Of a stretch of DNA of 64,000 nucleotides, positions 35,626 through 44,475 are shown one piece after another (position 1 is the first letter of the stretch; each line of letters opens with the position of its first letter). The DNA is from Enterocloster clostridioformis (GTDB lineage Bacteria; Bacillota; Clostridia; Lachnospirales; Lachnospiraceae). The translations under genes and the position numbers were made by a program. Under the pieces are notes generated by a model that was given only the letters and a program-made list of their open reading frames with translations, was not told the DNA's origin and did not search any database. The DNA lies in contig NZ_JAIWZC010000001.1 in NCBI RefSeq assembly GCF_020297485.1, positions 2,604,001-2,668,000 of the forward strand, in the 5' to 3' direction.

Positions 35626-37476
35626 AATCGAGTAGGAGGAAGGCGATTATTTCGCCTTCCGACCTCTCACACCACCGTACGTACCGTTCGGTATACGGCG
35701 GTTCAATCAACTTAACATGTAACAGCCTTTTCGGCGTAGTAGTCTTCCATGGATACAAGACCAAACTTAGCTAGTCTCTCTTTACTGATACAAATGTGGA
35801 GATTCCAGCTTCTGCACACTCTGGCATATCCTTTGGCATATGAAATGCCATGTGCCGCATTTGGCGGCAGACCAAGTTTGATAAGATTCTTTTCCCTGTT
35901 CTTTGGCGTTTTCCAGTGTTTCCATATGCACATGCGCAGTCGATACCGAATCTGTCCGTCCATTTTTGCGCACAGCCTTTTCATGCTTCCGATTTTGAAA
36001 TAATTTATCCACCCTCGGATAAGCCGGTTGAGTTTCCCAATTTTATAACCATTGCCCACTCCCCAGCTCCTGCTTGTATATTTCTTCATCTGCGCCTTGA
36101 ACTTTGCTGCCGCTTTCGGGTGTGGTCTGGCTTTGTACCCTTTGGCAAATGAGTCATAGTAAAATCCAAACCCCAGATACTTAATGCCCTTTGGTTTATC
36201 AACCCTGCTCTTTTCCGCGTTCACTTTCAGTCCAAGCTTTTCCTCTATAAACCGAGCCACGCTCTTCATTACCCGCTCTGCCGCCTGTCTGCTCCCGACC
36301 ATTATAATAAGGTCATCTGCATACCGGACGAAATCCAGCCTCCTTGCTTCCAGTTCTTTGTCCAGCTCATTTAACATGATATTTGCTAACAGCGGCGAGA
36401 TATTTCCACCCTGCGGTGTGCCGACTACCGTATCTTCATACTCATCATCAATCATTACGCCGCTGACCAGAATCTTTCTTACCACCGATATGACATCTCC
36501 GTCCTTTATTGTCCGTCCGAAAATCGTCATCAGCTTGTCATGGTCTACTGTGTCAAAGAATTTCGCTAGGTCGATATCCACTATCCAGTTGTGTCCGTCA
36601 TTCATCATTTCCAATGCTTTAAGGACTGCCTGCTGTGCACACCGCTTGGGTCTGAATCCATAGCTGTGGTCGTGAAACTGCTCCTCAAATATCGGGGTAA
36701 GCACCTGTGCCACCGCCTGCTGTACAAAGCGGTCTACTGCTGTTGGCACTCCAAGATTTCTTGTACCACCATCGGGTTTGGGTATCTCCACCCTGCGGAC
36801 TGGCTTCGGCTTATACTTCCTCGTCCGCAACTGTTCCTTAATGTTTTCGCCGTTTTCCGAAAGATATGCGCCAAGTTCTTCAACGGTCATCCCGTCCACG
36901 CCTGCCGCTCCTTTATTCCTTACGACTTGCAGATACGCCGCATTTAGATTATCCCTGCTTAATATCTGCTCCATGAGACTGCTTGTGTCCATGCGTTGTT
37001 TCCTTTCTGCCCCTTTTGCCTTTGCCGCCTTTGAAGTCATCGACAGGCGTATGCTCCGGCTACGAAGTGGAACGTACTTCAACTGATTGATTGTTCAGCC
37101 CTTCGCTCCGTCCCCATTACAGGAACTTCCTCACTACTATGGCTTCTGCTGACTTCTCACAATTCGTTGTTACTACGGCTAATGAGACCGCCTGTGAGAC
37201 CTCCCCAGTTAAGGTGCGTGTTCTTTTCCTCCATGTACCTGCCGCATTTACTCGTACTTCCGGCAACCTTTTGGACTTCAGTGCCTTTTGCCACCTTATC
37301 CGTATTTCCGAGCCTTATATGCGGTTCCTGTCCGTCAGGTCAGAGGTTTGCTTACAGCTTCTTTCAGATTCCGTCTCACGGCGGACACCCTTGCTGTTCG
37401 GCTATGTGCTTCGTTGTTGCCTACGCGCACTTGGGACTTTCACCCATTAGAAAACGCCCATGCTGGGCAAACAAAA
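35626..37476 (-). mobile_element. Group II intron, copy 1 (complete), between the TPP riboswitch and thiD
   Basis: About 1.85 kb shared base for base, as far as I can read, with the copy at 42989-46210. That comparison sets the ends to within a few bases. On the minus strand it starts in the sequence GTTTGCCCAGCATGGGCG, right after the U tract of a terminator. It carries a long structured 5' region, a reverse transcriptase gene, and at the 3' end a domain-V-like hairpin (GAACCGCCGTATACC/ACGGTACGTACGGT, about 35673-35705) and a domain VI hairpin (GGAAGGCGA/TCGCCTTCC). The reverse transcriptase lacks an endonuclease domain and the site follows a terminator stem, both features of class IIC introns. 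Confidence 0.85.
35712..36992 (-). CDS. ltrA: Group II intron reverse transcriptase/maturase, copy 1
   Basis: A 426-residue intron-encoded protein: RT motifs RNKGAAGVDGMT, YKPKPVRRVEIPKPDGGTR, FRPKRCAQQA, DIDLAKFFDTVDH, GTPQGGNISPLLANI, and the active site FVRYADDLII. A maturase (X/thumb) region follows, with 'NRLIRGWINYFKIGSMK'. No HNH endonuclease follows, consistent with class C introns. It splices its host RNA and mobilises it through target-primed reverse transcription. Start at 36992 follows AAAGGA; a longer open frame to 37082 lacks a site. Intact, unlike copy 2. Confidence 0.93.
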   Translation of the reverse strand: MDTSSLMEQILSRDNLNAAYLQVVRNKGAAGVDGMTVEELGAYLSENGENIKEQLRTRKYKPKPVRRVEIPKPDGGTRNLGVPTAVDRFVQQAVAQVLTPIFEEQFHDHSYGFRPKRCAQQAVLKALEMMNDGHNWIVDIDLAKFFDTVDHDKLMTIFGRTIKDGDVISVVRKILVSGVMIDDEYEDTVVGTPQGGNISPLLANIMLNELDKELEARRLDFVRYADDLIIMVGSRQAAERVMKSVARFIEEKLGLKVNAEKSRVDKPKGIKYLGFGFYYDSFAKGYKARPHPKAAAKFKAQMKKYTSRSWGVGNGYKIGKLNRLIRGWINYFKIGSMKRLCAKMDGQIRYRLRMCIWKHWKTPKNREKNLIKLGLPPNAAHGISYAKGYARVCRSWNLHICISKERLAKFGLVSMEDYYAEKAVTC

Positions 37477-37504
37477 GGCGGAACACCAAAACAGGTGCTC
37501 CGCC
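37477..37504 (-). terminator. Intrinsic terminator of the TPP riboswitch
   Basis: GGCGGAGCACC pairs with GGTGTTCCGCC (one GU pair) around TGTTTT, followed by TTTTG. It lies just after the aptamer and directly before the intron, so it serves as the riboswitch expression platform and as the intron target. Confidence 0.8.
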
Positions 37505-37520
37505 GGCAATTGTCCGCTAT

Positions 37521-37606
37521 GGTCCCTACGTTGGCATTATCCAAATCAGGTAATGGGTCTAAGCATGAACAGCTTACTCTCAGCCCACTTAAGTGAGCTC
37601 CCCGTT
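37521..37606 (-). promoter_or_regulatory. TPP riboswitch (THI element) for thiD-cytX
   Basis: Read on the minus strand, it shows the conserved thi-box segments in order: ACGGGGAGC at the 5' side, GGGCTGAGAG, a variable P3 extension, GACCC, then CCTGATTTGGATAATGCC and CGTAGGGA at the 3' side. These match the thiamine pyrophosphate aptamer well. High TPP should favour the adjacent terminator and stop transcription before the intron, thiD and cytX. Confidence 0.93.
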
Positions 37607-37620
37607 TATTTACAACTACC

Positions 37621-37648
37621 ATTATACATGGTTTCAGGGAGAATGCAA
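37621..37648 (-). promoter_or_regulatory. Promoter of the TPP riboswitch transcript
   Basis: On the minus strand -35 TTGCAT (37643-37648), a 16-base spacer and -10 TATAAT (37621-37626), about 15 bases before the aptamer. Confidence 0.65.
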
Positions 37649-37701
37649 TCCCTTTAGCAAGAACCTCTCCGAAACCGCTCCAAAACCTCTCTGTCATCCG
37701 C

Positions 37702-39006
37702 CTATCCCAGGGCCCTGTCCACGATTTTCACCATGGCCGTAAAGGTGGTGTCATTGTAATCCACATCGAACTCGTCCCCCGGCTGGTTCAGGATGCGCTT
37801 AATGCTCAGTATACCCAGCCCGCCATCCCTTTTGCTGGACAGAATCCTGCTTCCGTTCTTCTTAATCTGTCCGTTATAGGAATTTTCCACCAGCATCATA
37901 AGGTGGCCGTCCAGCCATCTGACCCGGACCAGGATGAACCGATGTCCCGTCAGGCGGCGGCATGCTTCCATGGCGTTTTCCAGCAGGTTTCCGATGACAA
38001 TGCACAGAGTCAAATCATCCACTGGCACATGGGCGGATAAGTCCACCCTGGCTGTGAACTCCACCCCATCCTGCCTTGCCCTGGCGGCATACTCCTGCAA
38101 AAGTCCGTTTACGGCCTGGTTCTGGCAGAACACCATCTCAGCCGTCATATCCAGCTCCCTCTTCAGGTTCATCAGGTAATGGGTCCGCTCGCCCCGGTCC
38201 ATGTTCAGAAGAGCGTGGATATGATGGCGGAAATCATGCTTGATGATGCGCACCTGTTCAATATAATCCAGAGTCTGGTTATAATGCTCCCTCTGCTGGC
38301 TGATGAGCTGCCTGGCAAACTGCAGCTCCTCCTCGGTCCTGCGGCGGCACATGATTTCCAGGGTGCTGCTCAAAATCAGCACGTACAGCACCAGTATCAT
38401 AACGCACAGCGCCAGATAGAACAGCACGTCCTCCAGTCCGCGCACGGCCAGGGAACGGGATGAAAATATGGTATTGTTCCCAATGAAAAGGATGAACAGG
38501 GAAACAGACGGATATGTCAGCAGCAGGGAACAGGATCGCCTGGATAACTGGTCAAAGAGACGGTTAACCCTGTCCCTCAGCCAAAACCGTACAAACACAT
38601 AAAATCCGCAGGCCCACAGCAGGGATACCGCCACACAGATCTGTCCGTATGTCAGGGACACATGCCCCTTTAATATCCAGGACGCAAACTCATTCAGCGA
38701 TGTGGACAGGACCGCGAACAGCCATGCGGAAATGTACAGGAATCCTTTCTTAAGCAGGGTTCCCTTAAAAAAAATAAGGAGCACCAGAAAGTAAAGACAG
38801 GAAAATATGCCCCGGAACACAAAAAAGACCTGGGGGCTGATATGGAATACGGATTCCATGGATATCATGATGACCCACAGATAAACGGATATGGCTGCTA
38901 TGTTCTCCCTGTCCCTGTGTTTCGGCTCCAGGCACACAAAAATGGGCATCATGCGCACGGCCAGATTGATCAGATTCACAAAAACAGTACACGCTGCATC
39001 GTTCAT
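37702..39006 (-). CDS. Sensor histidine kinase, GHKL/AgrC-like
   Basis: A 434-residue membrane kinase with about six hydrophobic segments in residues 1-205 and a coiled-coil linker. The phospho-acceptor region is 'IIKHDFRHHIHALLNM', and the GHKL ATPase has IVIGNLLENAMEA (N-box) and GGLGILSIKRI (G-box). This architecture is that of kinases paired with LytTR regulators that sense peptides or small signals. It is encoded 7 bases after the LytTR regulator gene, with GAGG before its ATG. Confidence 0.9.
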   Translation of the reverse strand: MNDAACTVFVNLINLAVRMMPIFVCLEPKHRDRENIAAISVYLWVIMISMESVFHISPQVFFVFRGIFSCLYFLVLLIFFKGTLLKKGFLYISAWLFAVLSTSLNEFASWILKGHVSLTYGQICVAVSLLWACGFYVFVRFWLRDRVNRLFDQLSRRSCSLLLTYPSVSLFILFIGNNTIFSSRSLAVRGLEDVLFYLALCVMILVLYVLILSSTLEIMCRRRTEEELQFARQLISQQREHYNQTLDYIEQVRIIKHDFRHHIHALLNMDRGERTHYLMNLKRELDMTAEMVFCQNQAVNGLLQEYAARARQDGVEFTARVDLSAHVPVDDLTLCIVIGNLLENAMEACRRLTGHRFILVRVRWLDGHLMMLVENSYNGQIKKNGSRILSSKRDGGLGILSIKRILNQPGDEFDVDYNDTTFTAMVKIVDRALG

Positions 39007-39013
39007 AAATTCC

Positions 39014-39721
39014 TCATTTCAGCCGGTAATGGTAGTAGGCATTCTTACTCTGTTTATAAAAATTCCTGGATATGGGAATCATCTGCCCATCCTTCATGTA
39101 AAAACAGGAATCCTCCAGCTTATCCACATAGTCCAGATTCACAAGGTAACTCTGGTGGCAGCGCAGGAACTGGGAATGGGGTTCCAGAACCAGCTGCAGC
39201 TCGGACAGCTTCTGGTTGACGGACAGTATTTCCCCATCCGCCAGTTTCACAAAAACGCGGTGAAGCCTGTTCTCGAACCAGGCCAGGCGCTCCAGGGGAA
39301 GCTCCACATTTACACGGTTATGTACCACGGGCAGAACAGCCTTCTTCACTCCCAGTCTGCGCCTCACCACACGCTCCATGGTGGCCCAAAAGCTCTCCTC
39401 CTCCACGGGCTTTAAGATAAATCCCGCCGCCTCCACTCGGTATCCCTCCACGGCTGATTCCAGGGAAGAGGTGATGAATACCACCACCGGATGGCCCTTG
39501 GCTTCCGCCAGTGCTTGTGCGGTGTCAATGCCGCTCATTCCGGGCATCAGCACATCCAGAAGATACAAATCATACTCCCTGTCCGACTCCAGAAGCTCCC
39601 TTCCTGATGCATATGTTTCTATGCGGACCTCAATGCCTTCCCGGTCAAAAAACCGTCCGGCATATTCCGCCGCCTGAAGGCGCTCCTCTTCTGTATCGTC
39701 ACAGACAGCCACATTATACAT
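39014..39721 (-). CDS. LytTR-family response regulator
   Basis: A 235-residue protein: receiver domain 1-120 ('YNVAVCDDTEEE', acceptor Asp in YDLYLLDVLMPGMSG) and LytTR DNA-binding domain about 135-235 ('PLERLAWFENRLHRVFVKLA', 'HSQFLRCHQSYLVNLDYVDK', 'MIPISRNFYKQSK'). The start at 39721 gives the canonical receiver N-terminus and follows a G-rich site; an in-frame ATG 25 codons earlier adds a non-conserved tail. It is divergent from the symporter gene, its most likely target (inference). Confidence 0.9.
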   Translation of the reverse strand: MYNVAVCDDTEEERLQAAEYAGRFFDREGIEVRIETYASGRELLESDREYDLYLLDVLMPGMSGIDTAQALAEAKGHPVVVFITSSLESAVEGYRVEAAGFILKPVEEESFWATMERVVRRRLGVKKAVLPVVHNRVNVELPLERLAWFENRLHRVFVKLADGEILSVNQKLSELQLVLEPHSQFLRCHQSYLVNLDYVDKLEDSCFYMKDGQMIPISRNFYKQSKNAYYHYRLK

Positions 39722-39916
39722 ACCCTGGACCCCCTCTCTCATAAAACTGCTGTACGGCGCACAGCCTATTCTATATTTTATTGGCATTTTTGCCATAAGT
39801 CAAGTTTCCCCGCAAAGTATCATATTCGGTATATTTTCTGCAGAAATGGTCCTTATTCCCCTGAAGCTCCTGTGGTAAAATAATGGTAAGAAAAATATTT
39901 CAACAGGAGGGGTTTT

Positions 39917-41374
39917 ATGGGTTCAAATGTAATTGTAACAATCATCGTAATCGTCTACCTGCTTTTCATGCTGTGGATTGGATGGTACTCATCCACCAAG
40001 ATATCCACCAACACCGACTTCATGGTGGCCGGACGCCGTCTGGGACCGCTTCTCATGGCCGGTACCCTGGCAGCCACGGAAATCGGCGGCGGAAGCTCCC
40101 TGGGCGTGGTCCAGAACGGTATGTCAGGCTTCGGACTCAGCGCATCCTGGTACATAACCACCATGGGAATCGCCTTTATCATCCTCAGCTTCGTGGCCCC
40201 CAAATTCAGGGCAGCCACCGTCAAGACGGTTCCTGAATATTTCCGCAGGCGTTACGGGAAATCCTGCGGCATCATAACAGCCGTCATCATGCTTCTTCCC
40301 CTGGTGGGACTTACTGCCGGACAGTTCATCGCGTCTGCCGTCATCCTGTCCACCATGCTGAATATTGACTACCAGGTGGCTGTTATCATCGTAGCCGTTG
40401 TGGTTACGGTCTACTCCATCATGGGCGGTCTCTGGAGCGTTACACTGACAGACTTTGTCCAGGTATTCCTGATTGTCATCGGTATGATTATCGCGGTTCC
40501 CTTTGCCATGAATTACGCGGGGGGATGGGGAAATGTGGCATCCAACATACCGGAGGGCACACTGAGCCTGTTCCAGGGCTATGATCTGTTTGGAATTATC
40601 TCCCTTGTTATCATGTATACAGCCACTTTCTCCGTAGGGCAGGAGGCTGTGTCGCGATTCTACGCTGCCAGGGATGAAAAGGCGGCCAAGGGCGGCGCAT
40701 GGCTGGCAGCCCTGGTAAACTTTATCTACGCCTTTGTTCCTACTATCCTGGGCATCATCACGCTGGCCTTAATCAATATGGGCAAATTCAGCTCCGCACA
40801 GTTTGAGTCAGTAGGCGCGCGTTACGCCCTGCCGGTCCTTGCCATCAACACCATGCCGGCCCTTATATGCGGACTTCTGTTCGCAGGCATCATCTCCGCC
40901 ACCATGTCCAGTTCTGACTCCGATCTCCTTGGCGCGGGCTCCATATTTGCCAATGACATCTATAAAGCAGTGCTGAAGCCGGACGCCTCCAGCCAGTCCG
41001 TCATGAAGGTAACAAAAATCGTTATGTGCCTGGTGGGTTTGGCCTCCATGCTCATTGCCCTCTTCAACACCCAGAGCATTGTATCCATCCTGATGTTCTG
41101 CTTCACATTAAGAGCAGCCGGCTCCTTCTTCCCATATGTTATGGGACATTACTGGAAGAAGGCGTCCACAGCAGGCACCATTGCCTCCCTGATTGCCGGA
41201 ACCATCGTGGTAGTATATCTGGAGCACGTTTCCAAGGGAATGCTTTTCGGCATCAAGTTCAGCCAGCCCATCATTCCGGGTCTGGCAGCAGCCTTCATCT
41301 GCTTTATCATATTCTCACTGGCCATGCCGCCTGAGAAGGAGACCACGGAGCTGACGCCTGAGGAAGATGATTAG
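39917..41374 (+). CDS. Sodium:solute symporter family protein
   Basis: A 485-residue SSS-family transporter with about 13 hydrophobic segments. Family signatures include 'STKISTNTDFMVAGRRLGPL', 'AATEIGGGSSLGVVQNGMSG', and 'GIISATMSSSDSDLLGAGSI', which contains the Na+-site serines. SSS members import sugars, amino acids, panthothenate or organic acids with Na+; the ligand here is unknown. AGGAGG lies upstream of the ATG. It is divergent from the LytTR two-component pair and convergent with a ceramidase-like hydrolase. Confidence 0.9.
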   Translation: MGSNVIVTIIVIVYLLFMLWIGWYSSTKISTNTDFMVAGRRLGPLLMAGTLAATEIGGGSSLGVVQNGMSGFGLSASWYITTMGIAFIILSFVAPKFRAATVKTVPEYFRRRYGKSCGIITAVIMLLPLVGLTAGQFIASAVILSTMLNIDYQVAVIIVAVVVTVYSIMGGLWSVTLTDFVQVFLIVIGMIIAVPFAMNYAGGWGNVASNIPEGTLSLFQGYDLFGIISLVIMYTATFSVGQEAVSRFYAARDEKAAKGGAWLAALVNFIYAFVPTILGIITLALINMGKFSSAQFESVGARYALPVLAINTMPALICGLLFAGIISATMSSSDSDLLGAGSIFANDIYKAVLKPDASSQSVMKVTKIVMCLVGLASMLIALFNTQSIVSILMFCFTLRAAGSFFPYVMGHYWKKASTAGTIASLIAGTIVVVYLEHVSKGMLFGIKFSQPIIPGLAAAFICFIIFSLAMPPEKETTELTPEEDD

Positions 41375-41450
41375 ATACGGATTTAATAGGAATTTAATGG
41401 GGATTTAAACGGGATGTAAGAACACAATCGAATCATACAAACCATTGCAG

Positions 41451-41493
41451 GGACTGTCCGCCGCCGGTGTATGGCCGGAGGCGGACAGTCCCT
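41451..41493. terminator. Terminator between symporter and hydrolase genes
   Basis: Perfect 13-base stem GGGACTGTCCGCC/GGCGGACAGTCCC with an inner CCGG/CCGG pair. It lies between two convergent genes and can serve both; the U tract is short on either side. Confidence 0.65.
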
Positions 41494-41528
41494 GTCTTCT
41501 GCTGGCACTCATGGCTCTTATGATGACT

Positions 41529-42863
41529 TTATGATGATTTATGATTCCCCTTCTTCCAATCCCGCACCACCTGCATCGCCATTTTTCCGGCCGTGTTCCT
41601 GTTAAGAGGCATAACCCGGCCGTGATAGGGAAAGTATACCAGGTTGGACCACAGCACCTCGTATCCTCCCTTATCATACTCTTCTGCGGTGGGCAGATAG
41701 CTGCTGCATCCATTGGTATAGCCGTTAAAAAACAGAAGCGGCGCCTCCGCCTCCTTCCAGATGTCAACGGCGATCCGACACATGGCCTCATTGGGAACGC
41801 CGCACAGACAGCCCTGGCTGATAAAAAGATACTGAATCTCAATGTCCGCGTACTGGCGCCGGATTCCTCCGTCCAGAAGGCGCCTCACCTCCTCCAGCCA
41901 CATCCTCCCGTCAATTCCGGCTTCTCTCTGCGCCTCCTCTGCAATTTTCCCTGCCCTTTCCATGTCCGGCACATCCGCCGCAAAACGGCAGAAGGAGGAA
42001 CGGATTTCCAGACGCTCCAAAGGCGTCATCACCAATGAACCATACACAGCATCCACGGACCGGAAAATACGCTCCGCCATCTGTTCCAGGGCCCTGCGGC
42101 TCTGGGGCCCATATTTTTTCCTGTACTCCTGTGAAAATCCGTTCCGTGCCATCTCACAGCAGTGAACCTCCAAATATTCCAGGTTATCCTGATGATATTT
42201 GGGACGGATATCACCGGCTGCCCCCTGTACCATCATCACCCGGCAGTTATATGTCTCCTCCAGCCGTTTCCTTGCGGCCCCAATATAATCTGCGGAGATA
42301 AAGTAATTATCCCCGGACAACACATTGGCATGGGCTGTCACACGAATAAGAAGGACCTCCTTTCCCTTCCCATCCCGCGCAGCCAGCTTCAAAATACCTA
42401 ACCGCCCGTCCATCTGGTCCGGTTCATTCCTCCTGTTTATCCCCACGGTGTTTTCTCCAATCCCCCAGGCAGCCTCCATGGGTTTCATATTGCCTGCGGC
42501 CTCCCGGACAGCCCTGTCCGCCTTCCTGCATACCATTTCAAAATAATCCGGTTCCTCTGCGGCATTGGGCGCGCTGTGAGTATGGGAAAAGCATACCATA
42601 ATCCGCTCCCGCCCCGTGTGAAGCGCCGCCGCGGCCCTATCCCGGATAACATTGGACAGGTCCACCGTAAAGCCCAGACTGTCAATGGCAATAAGGCCGC
42701 CCCTGACGCCGTCAGCCTCCCATACCAATGCCTGAAGCCTTAAGGAATCCATGACGCCCTGCGATCGGTTATCCGGACGGTAAAATCCCACCATCTCAGC
42801 CGGACTGTCCGGCGTGATGTCCGCCTCCCCATATCCGGCCTGTACCATATCATATGTCTGCAT
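41529..42863 (-). CDS. Neutral/alkaline ceramidase N-terminal-domain-like hydrolase
   Basis: A 444-residue protein matching the N-terminal domain of neutral ceramidases: AGYGEADITPDSPAEMVGF at the start, 'GGLIAIDSLGFTVDLSNVI', FSHTHSAPNA (zinc-type His pair) and 'MMVQGAAGDIRPKYHQDN'. No signal peptide, so cytoplasmic. Bacterial short versions of this domain are poorly characterised and may act on other amides. It sits convergent with the symporter, so a shared substrate is possible but unproven. It lies between the two intron copies. Confidence 0.8.
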   Translation of the reverse strand: MQTYDMVQAGYGEADITPDSPAEMVGFYRPDNRSQGVMDSLRLQALVWEADGVRGGLIAIDSLGFTVDLSNVIRDRAAAALHTGRERIMVCFSHTHSAPNAAEEPDYFEMVCRKADRAVREAAGNMKPMEAAWGIGENTVGINRRNEPDQMDGRLGILKLAARDGKGKEVLLIRVTAHANVLSGDNYFISADYIGAARKRLEETYNCRVMMVQGAAGDIRPKYHQDNLEYLEVHCCEMARNGFSQEYRKKYGPQSRRALEQMAERIFRSVDAVYGSLVMTPLERLEIRSSFCRFAADVPDMERAGKIAEEAQREAGIDGRMWLEEVRRLLDGGIRRQYADIEIQYLFISQGCLCGVPNEAMCRIAVDIWKEAEAPLLFFNGYTNGCSSYLPTAEEYDKGGYEVLWSNLVYFPYHGRVMPLNRNTAGKMAMQVVRDWKKGNHKSS

Positions 42864-43162
42864 GATAAGACACCTCTTTTCTTATTTCTGATGACTCTAT
42901 CCTATCTCCCGGAAAATGGATATGCAATCTACTGTTTTCTTCTGTAGAATTCTGTACTATGTTTCCCGCATCAGCTTCTCCAACCCGCAATCGAGTAGGA
43001 GGAAGGCGATTATTTCGCCTTCCGACCTCTCACACCACCGTACGTACCGTTCGGTATACGGCGGTTCAATCAACTTAACATGTAACAGCCTTTTCGGCGT
43101 AGTAGTCTTCCATGGATACAAGACCAAACTTAGCTAGTACAGCATTGCTTAAATATCAGTGA

Positions 43163-43927
43163 TTAAATTACTAATGGTATCCCGGCATATGTCCACTTAA
43201 ATGGGTGTGCTGTAAGATTGTATTGTTCAATAAAGCGCAGGATGCTTGCTTCCAGTTCTTCTATTGATAGGTAGCTTTTCCGCTTCAGCAGCTTCCGGTT
43301 AATGATGCCAAACCATATCTCAATCTGGTTCATCCAGGAACTGTGTTTCGGAGTATAGACAAAGCGGATCCGGTGGGAAGGGTCATGCAGGAAATCCGCT
43401 CGGCTTTCCATACTTTTAAGGATCCCTGTTTTCCCTTTTTTGCCCAGTTCCACGCCAAGGGCACAGGCTTCTGCCACAAAGCGGACAAGGGCTTCCGATT
43501 TATGGGTGTTTAGGCCATCGCATATAAATGTCCATGGGGCTTGCGGGTCTGTCCCTACCAATGCTTTCACGGCTTCCACAAAATCCTCTTCTGTGCGTGT
43601 GGAGTTTAAATACGGCATTTCCATACGGCCCGTTGCAACATCAAAGAACCCGATGAGGCTGGTCGTGCCATGGCGGATATACTCAAACTCCATTTTGGCG
43701 CACTGGCCGGGTAATGGGAGCTTGTCAGGATATTTATGTTCCAGCGCTTGTACCCCGGTCATTTCATCCGTGGAAACAATGTGTGCACCTTCCCGGCTTT
43801 GTTCCTGGGCACTCTGGTACAGGCCGCAGATTTCGTTTACTTTCCGCGCAAAAGATTCCGGGGCTTCCGTCTTTTCCGAAGAATGAAGCCAGTAACGGAT
43901 TTTGTGGGGATGTAAATCTACCTCATT
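43163..43927 (-). CDS. IS630-type transposase, catalytic part (ORF B, reached by -1 frameshift)
   Basis: About 254 codons from the frameshift site to the stop at 43163, carrying the DDE/RNase H-like catalytic core: STDEMTG (first Asp), FICDGLNTHKS (second Asp) and WMNQIEIWFG (Glu), then 'NRKLLKRKSYLSIEELEA'. There is no good independent start at the 5' end of this frame. An internal ATG at 43762 would remove the first catalytic region, so expression as a fusion with ORF A is expected. Confidence 0.85.
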   Translation of the reverse strand, partial: NEVDLHPHKIRYWLHSSEKTEAPESFARKVNEICGLYQSAQEQSREGAHIVSTDEMTGVQALEHKYPDKLPLPGQCAKMEFEYIRHGTTSLIGFFDVATGRMEMPYLNSTRTEEDFVEAVKALVGTDPQAPWTFICDGLNTHKSEALVRFVAEACALGVELGKKGKTGILKSMESRADFLHDPSHRIRFVYTPKHSSWMNQIEIWFGIINRKLLKRKSYLSIEELEASILRFIEQYNLTAHPFKWTYAGIPLVI

Positions 43928-44412
43928 TTTAAAAAACGGCTGACAGATTTCTCAGAAATCTGTTCAGCGATCCCCTGCTTTTTAATTTCTGCCACTAACA
44001 GCGGGAGACTCCACTGGCTTACTTCGTACCCAAAATCATTTGGGTTGCTGCAGGCAAGGTCGATGATCCGCATGATCTGGTCCGGCGTAAAAACAGACGG
44101 GGCACCGGGGCGTTTTTTATCGGACAGGACTGCCCGTATCTCATCTTCAAGCTTTTTCGGGTCGTCCATTTCAATCCTCCGCAAGGCTGGGAGCGCCGCG
44201 AGGAACCGACTGCGCCAGGTGGCAACATTATTATAATGAAGCCCGACCTGTGGTGCAATATTCTGGTTGAGTTCCCCCTGTGACGCAAGCAGGACAATGC
44301 TGGCTCTTTTGACCAGTCCTGACGGAAGGGAGCGGCTTTTTGAAAAAGCAGATAATATGTTTTTCATGGCATCAGATAAAACCGGGATAGTATCAATTGT
44401 TTTCCTTCGCAT
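43918..44412 (-). CDS. IS630-type transposase, DNA-binding part (ORF A)
   Basis: A 164-residue frame with helix-turn-helix content ('LVKRASIVLLASQGELNQNI APQVGLHYNNVATW' and a second helical unit 'IMRIIDLACSNPNDFG') that ends at TAG 43918. The slippery heptamer T TTA AAA at 43927-43933 lies three codons before this stop. Slipping by -1 gives FLKNEVDLHPHKIRYW and continues in ORF B, for a fused transposase of about 416 residues. Confidence 0.85.
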   Translation of the reverse strand: MRRKTIDTIPVLSDAMKNILSAFSKSRSLPSGLVKRASIVLLASQGELNQNIAPQVGLHYNNVATWRSRFLAALPALRRIEMDDPKKLEDEIRAVLSDKKRPGAPSVFTPDQIMRIIDLACSNPNDFGYEVSQWSLPLLVAEIKKQGIAEQISEKSVSRFLKMR

Positions 44413-44475
44413 AATAACACATCCATTCTTTAGTGATAGAATTATTATGCACCGACTACAATAAAAAAGCAACGT

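Noticed and set aside
36184..36663. Plus-strand open frames within both intron copies
   Set aside because: They are antisense to the reverse transcriptase and appear in both copies only because the introns are identical.
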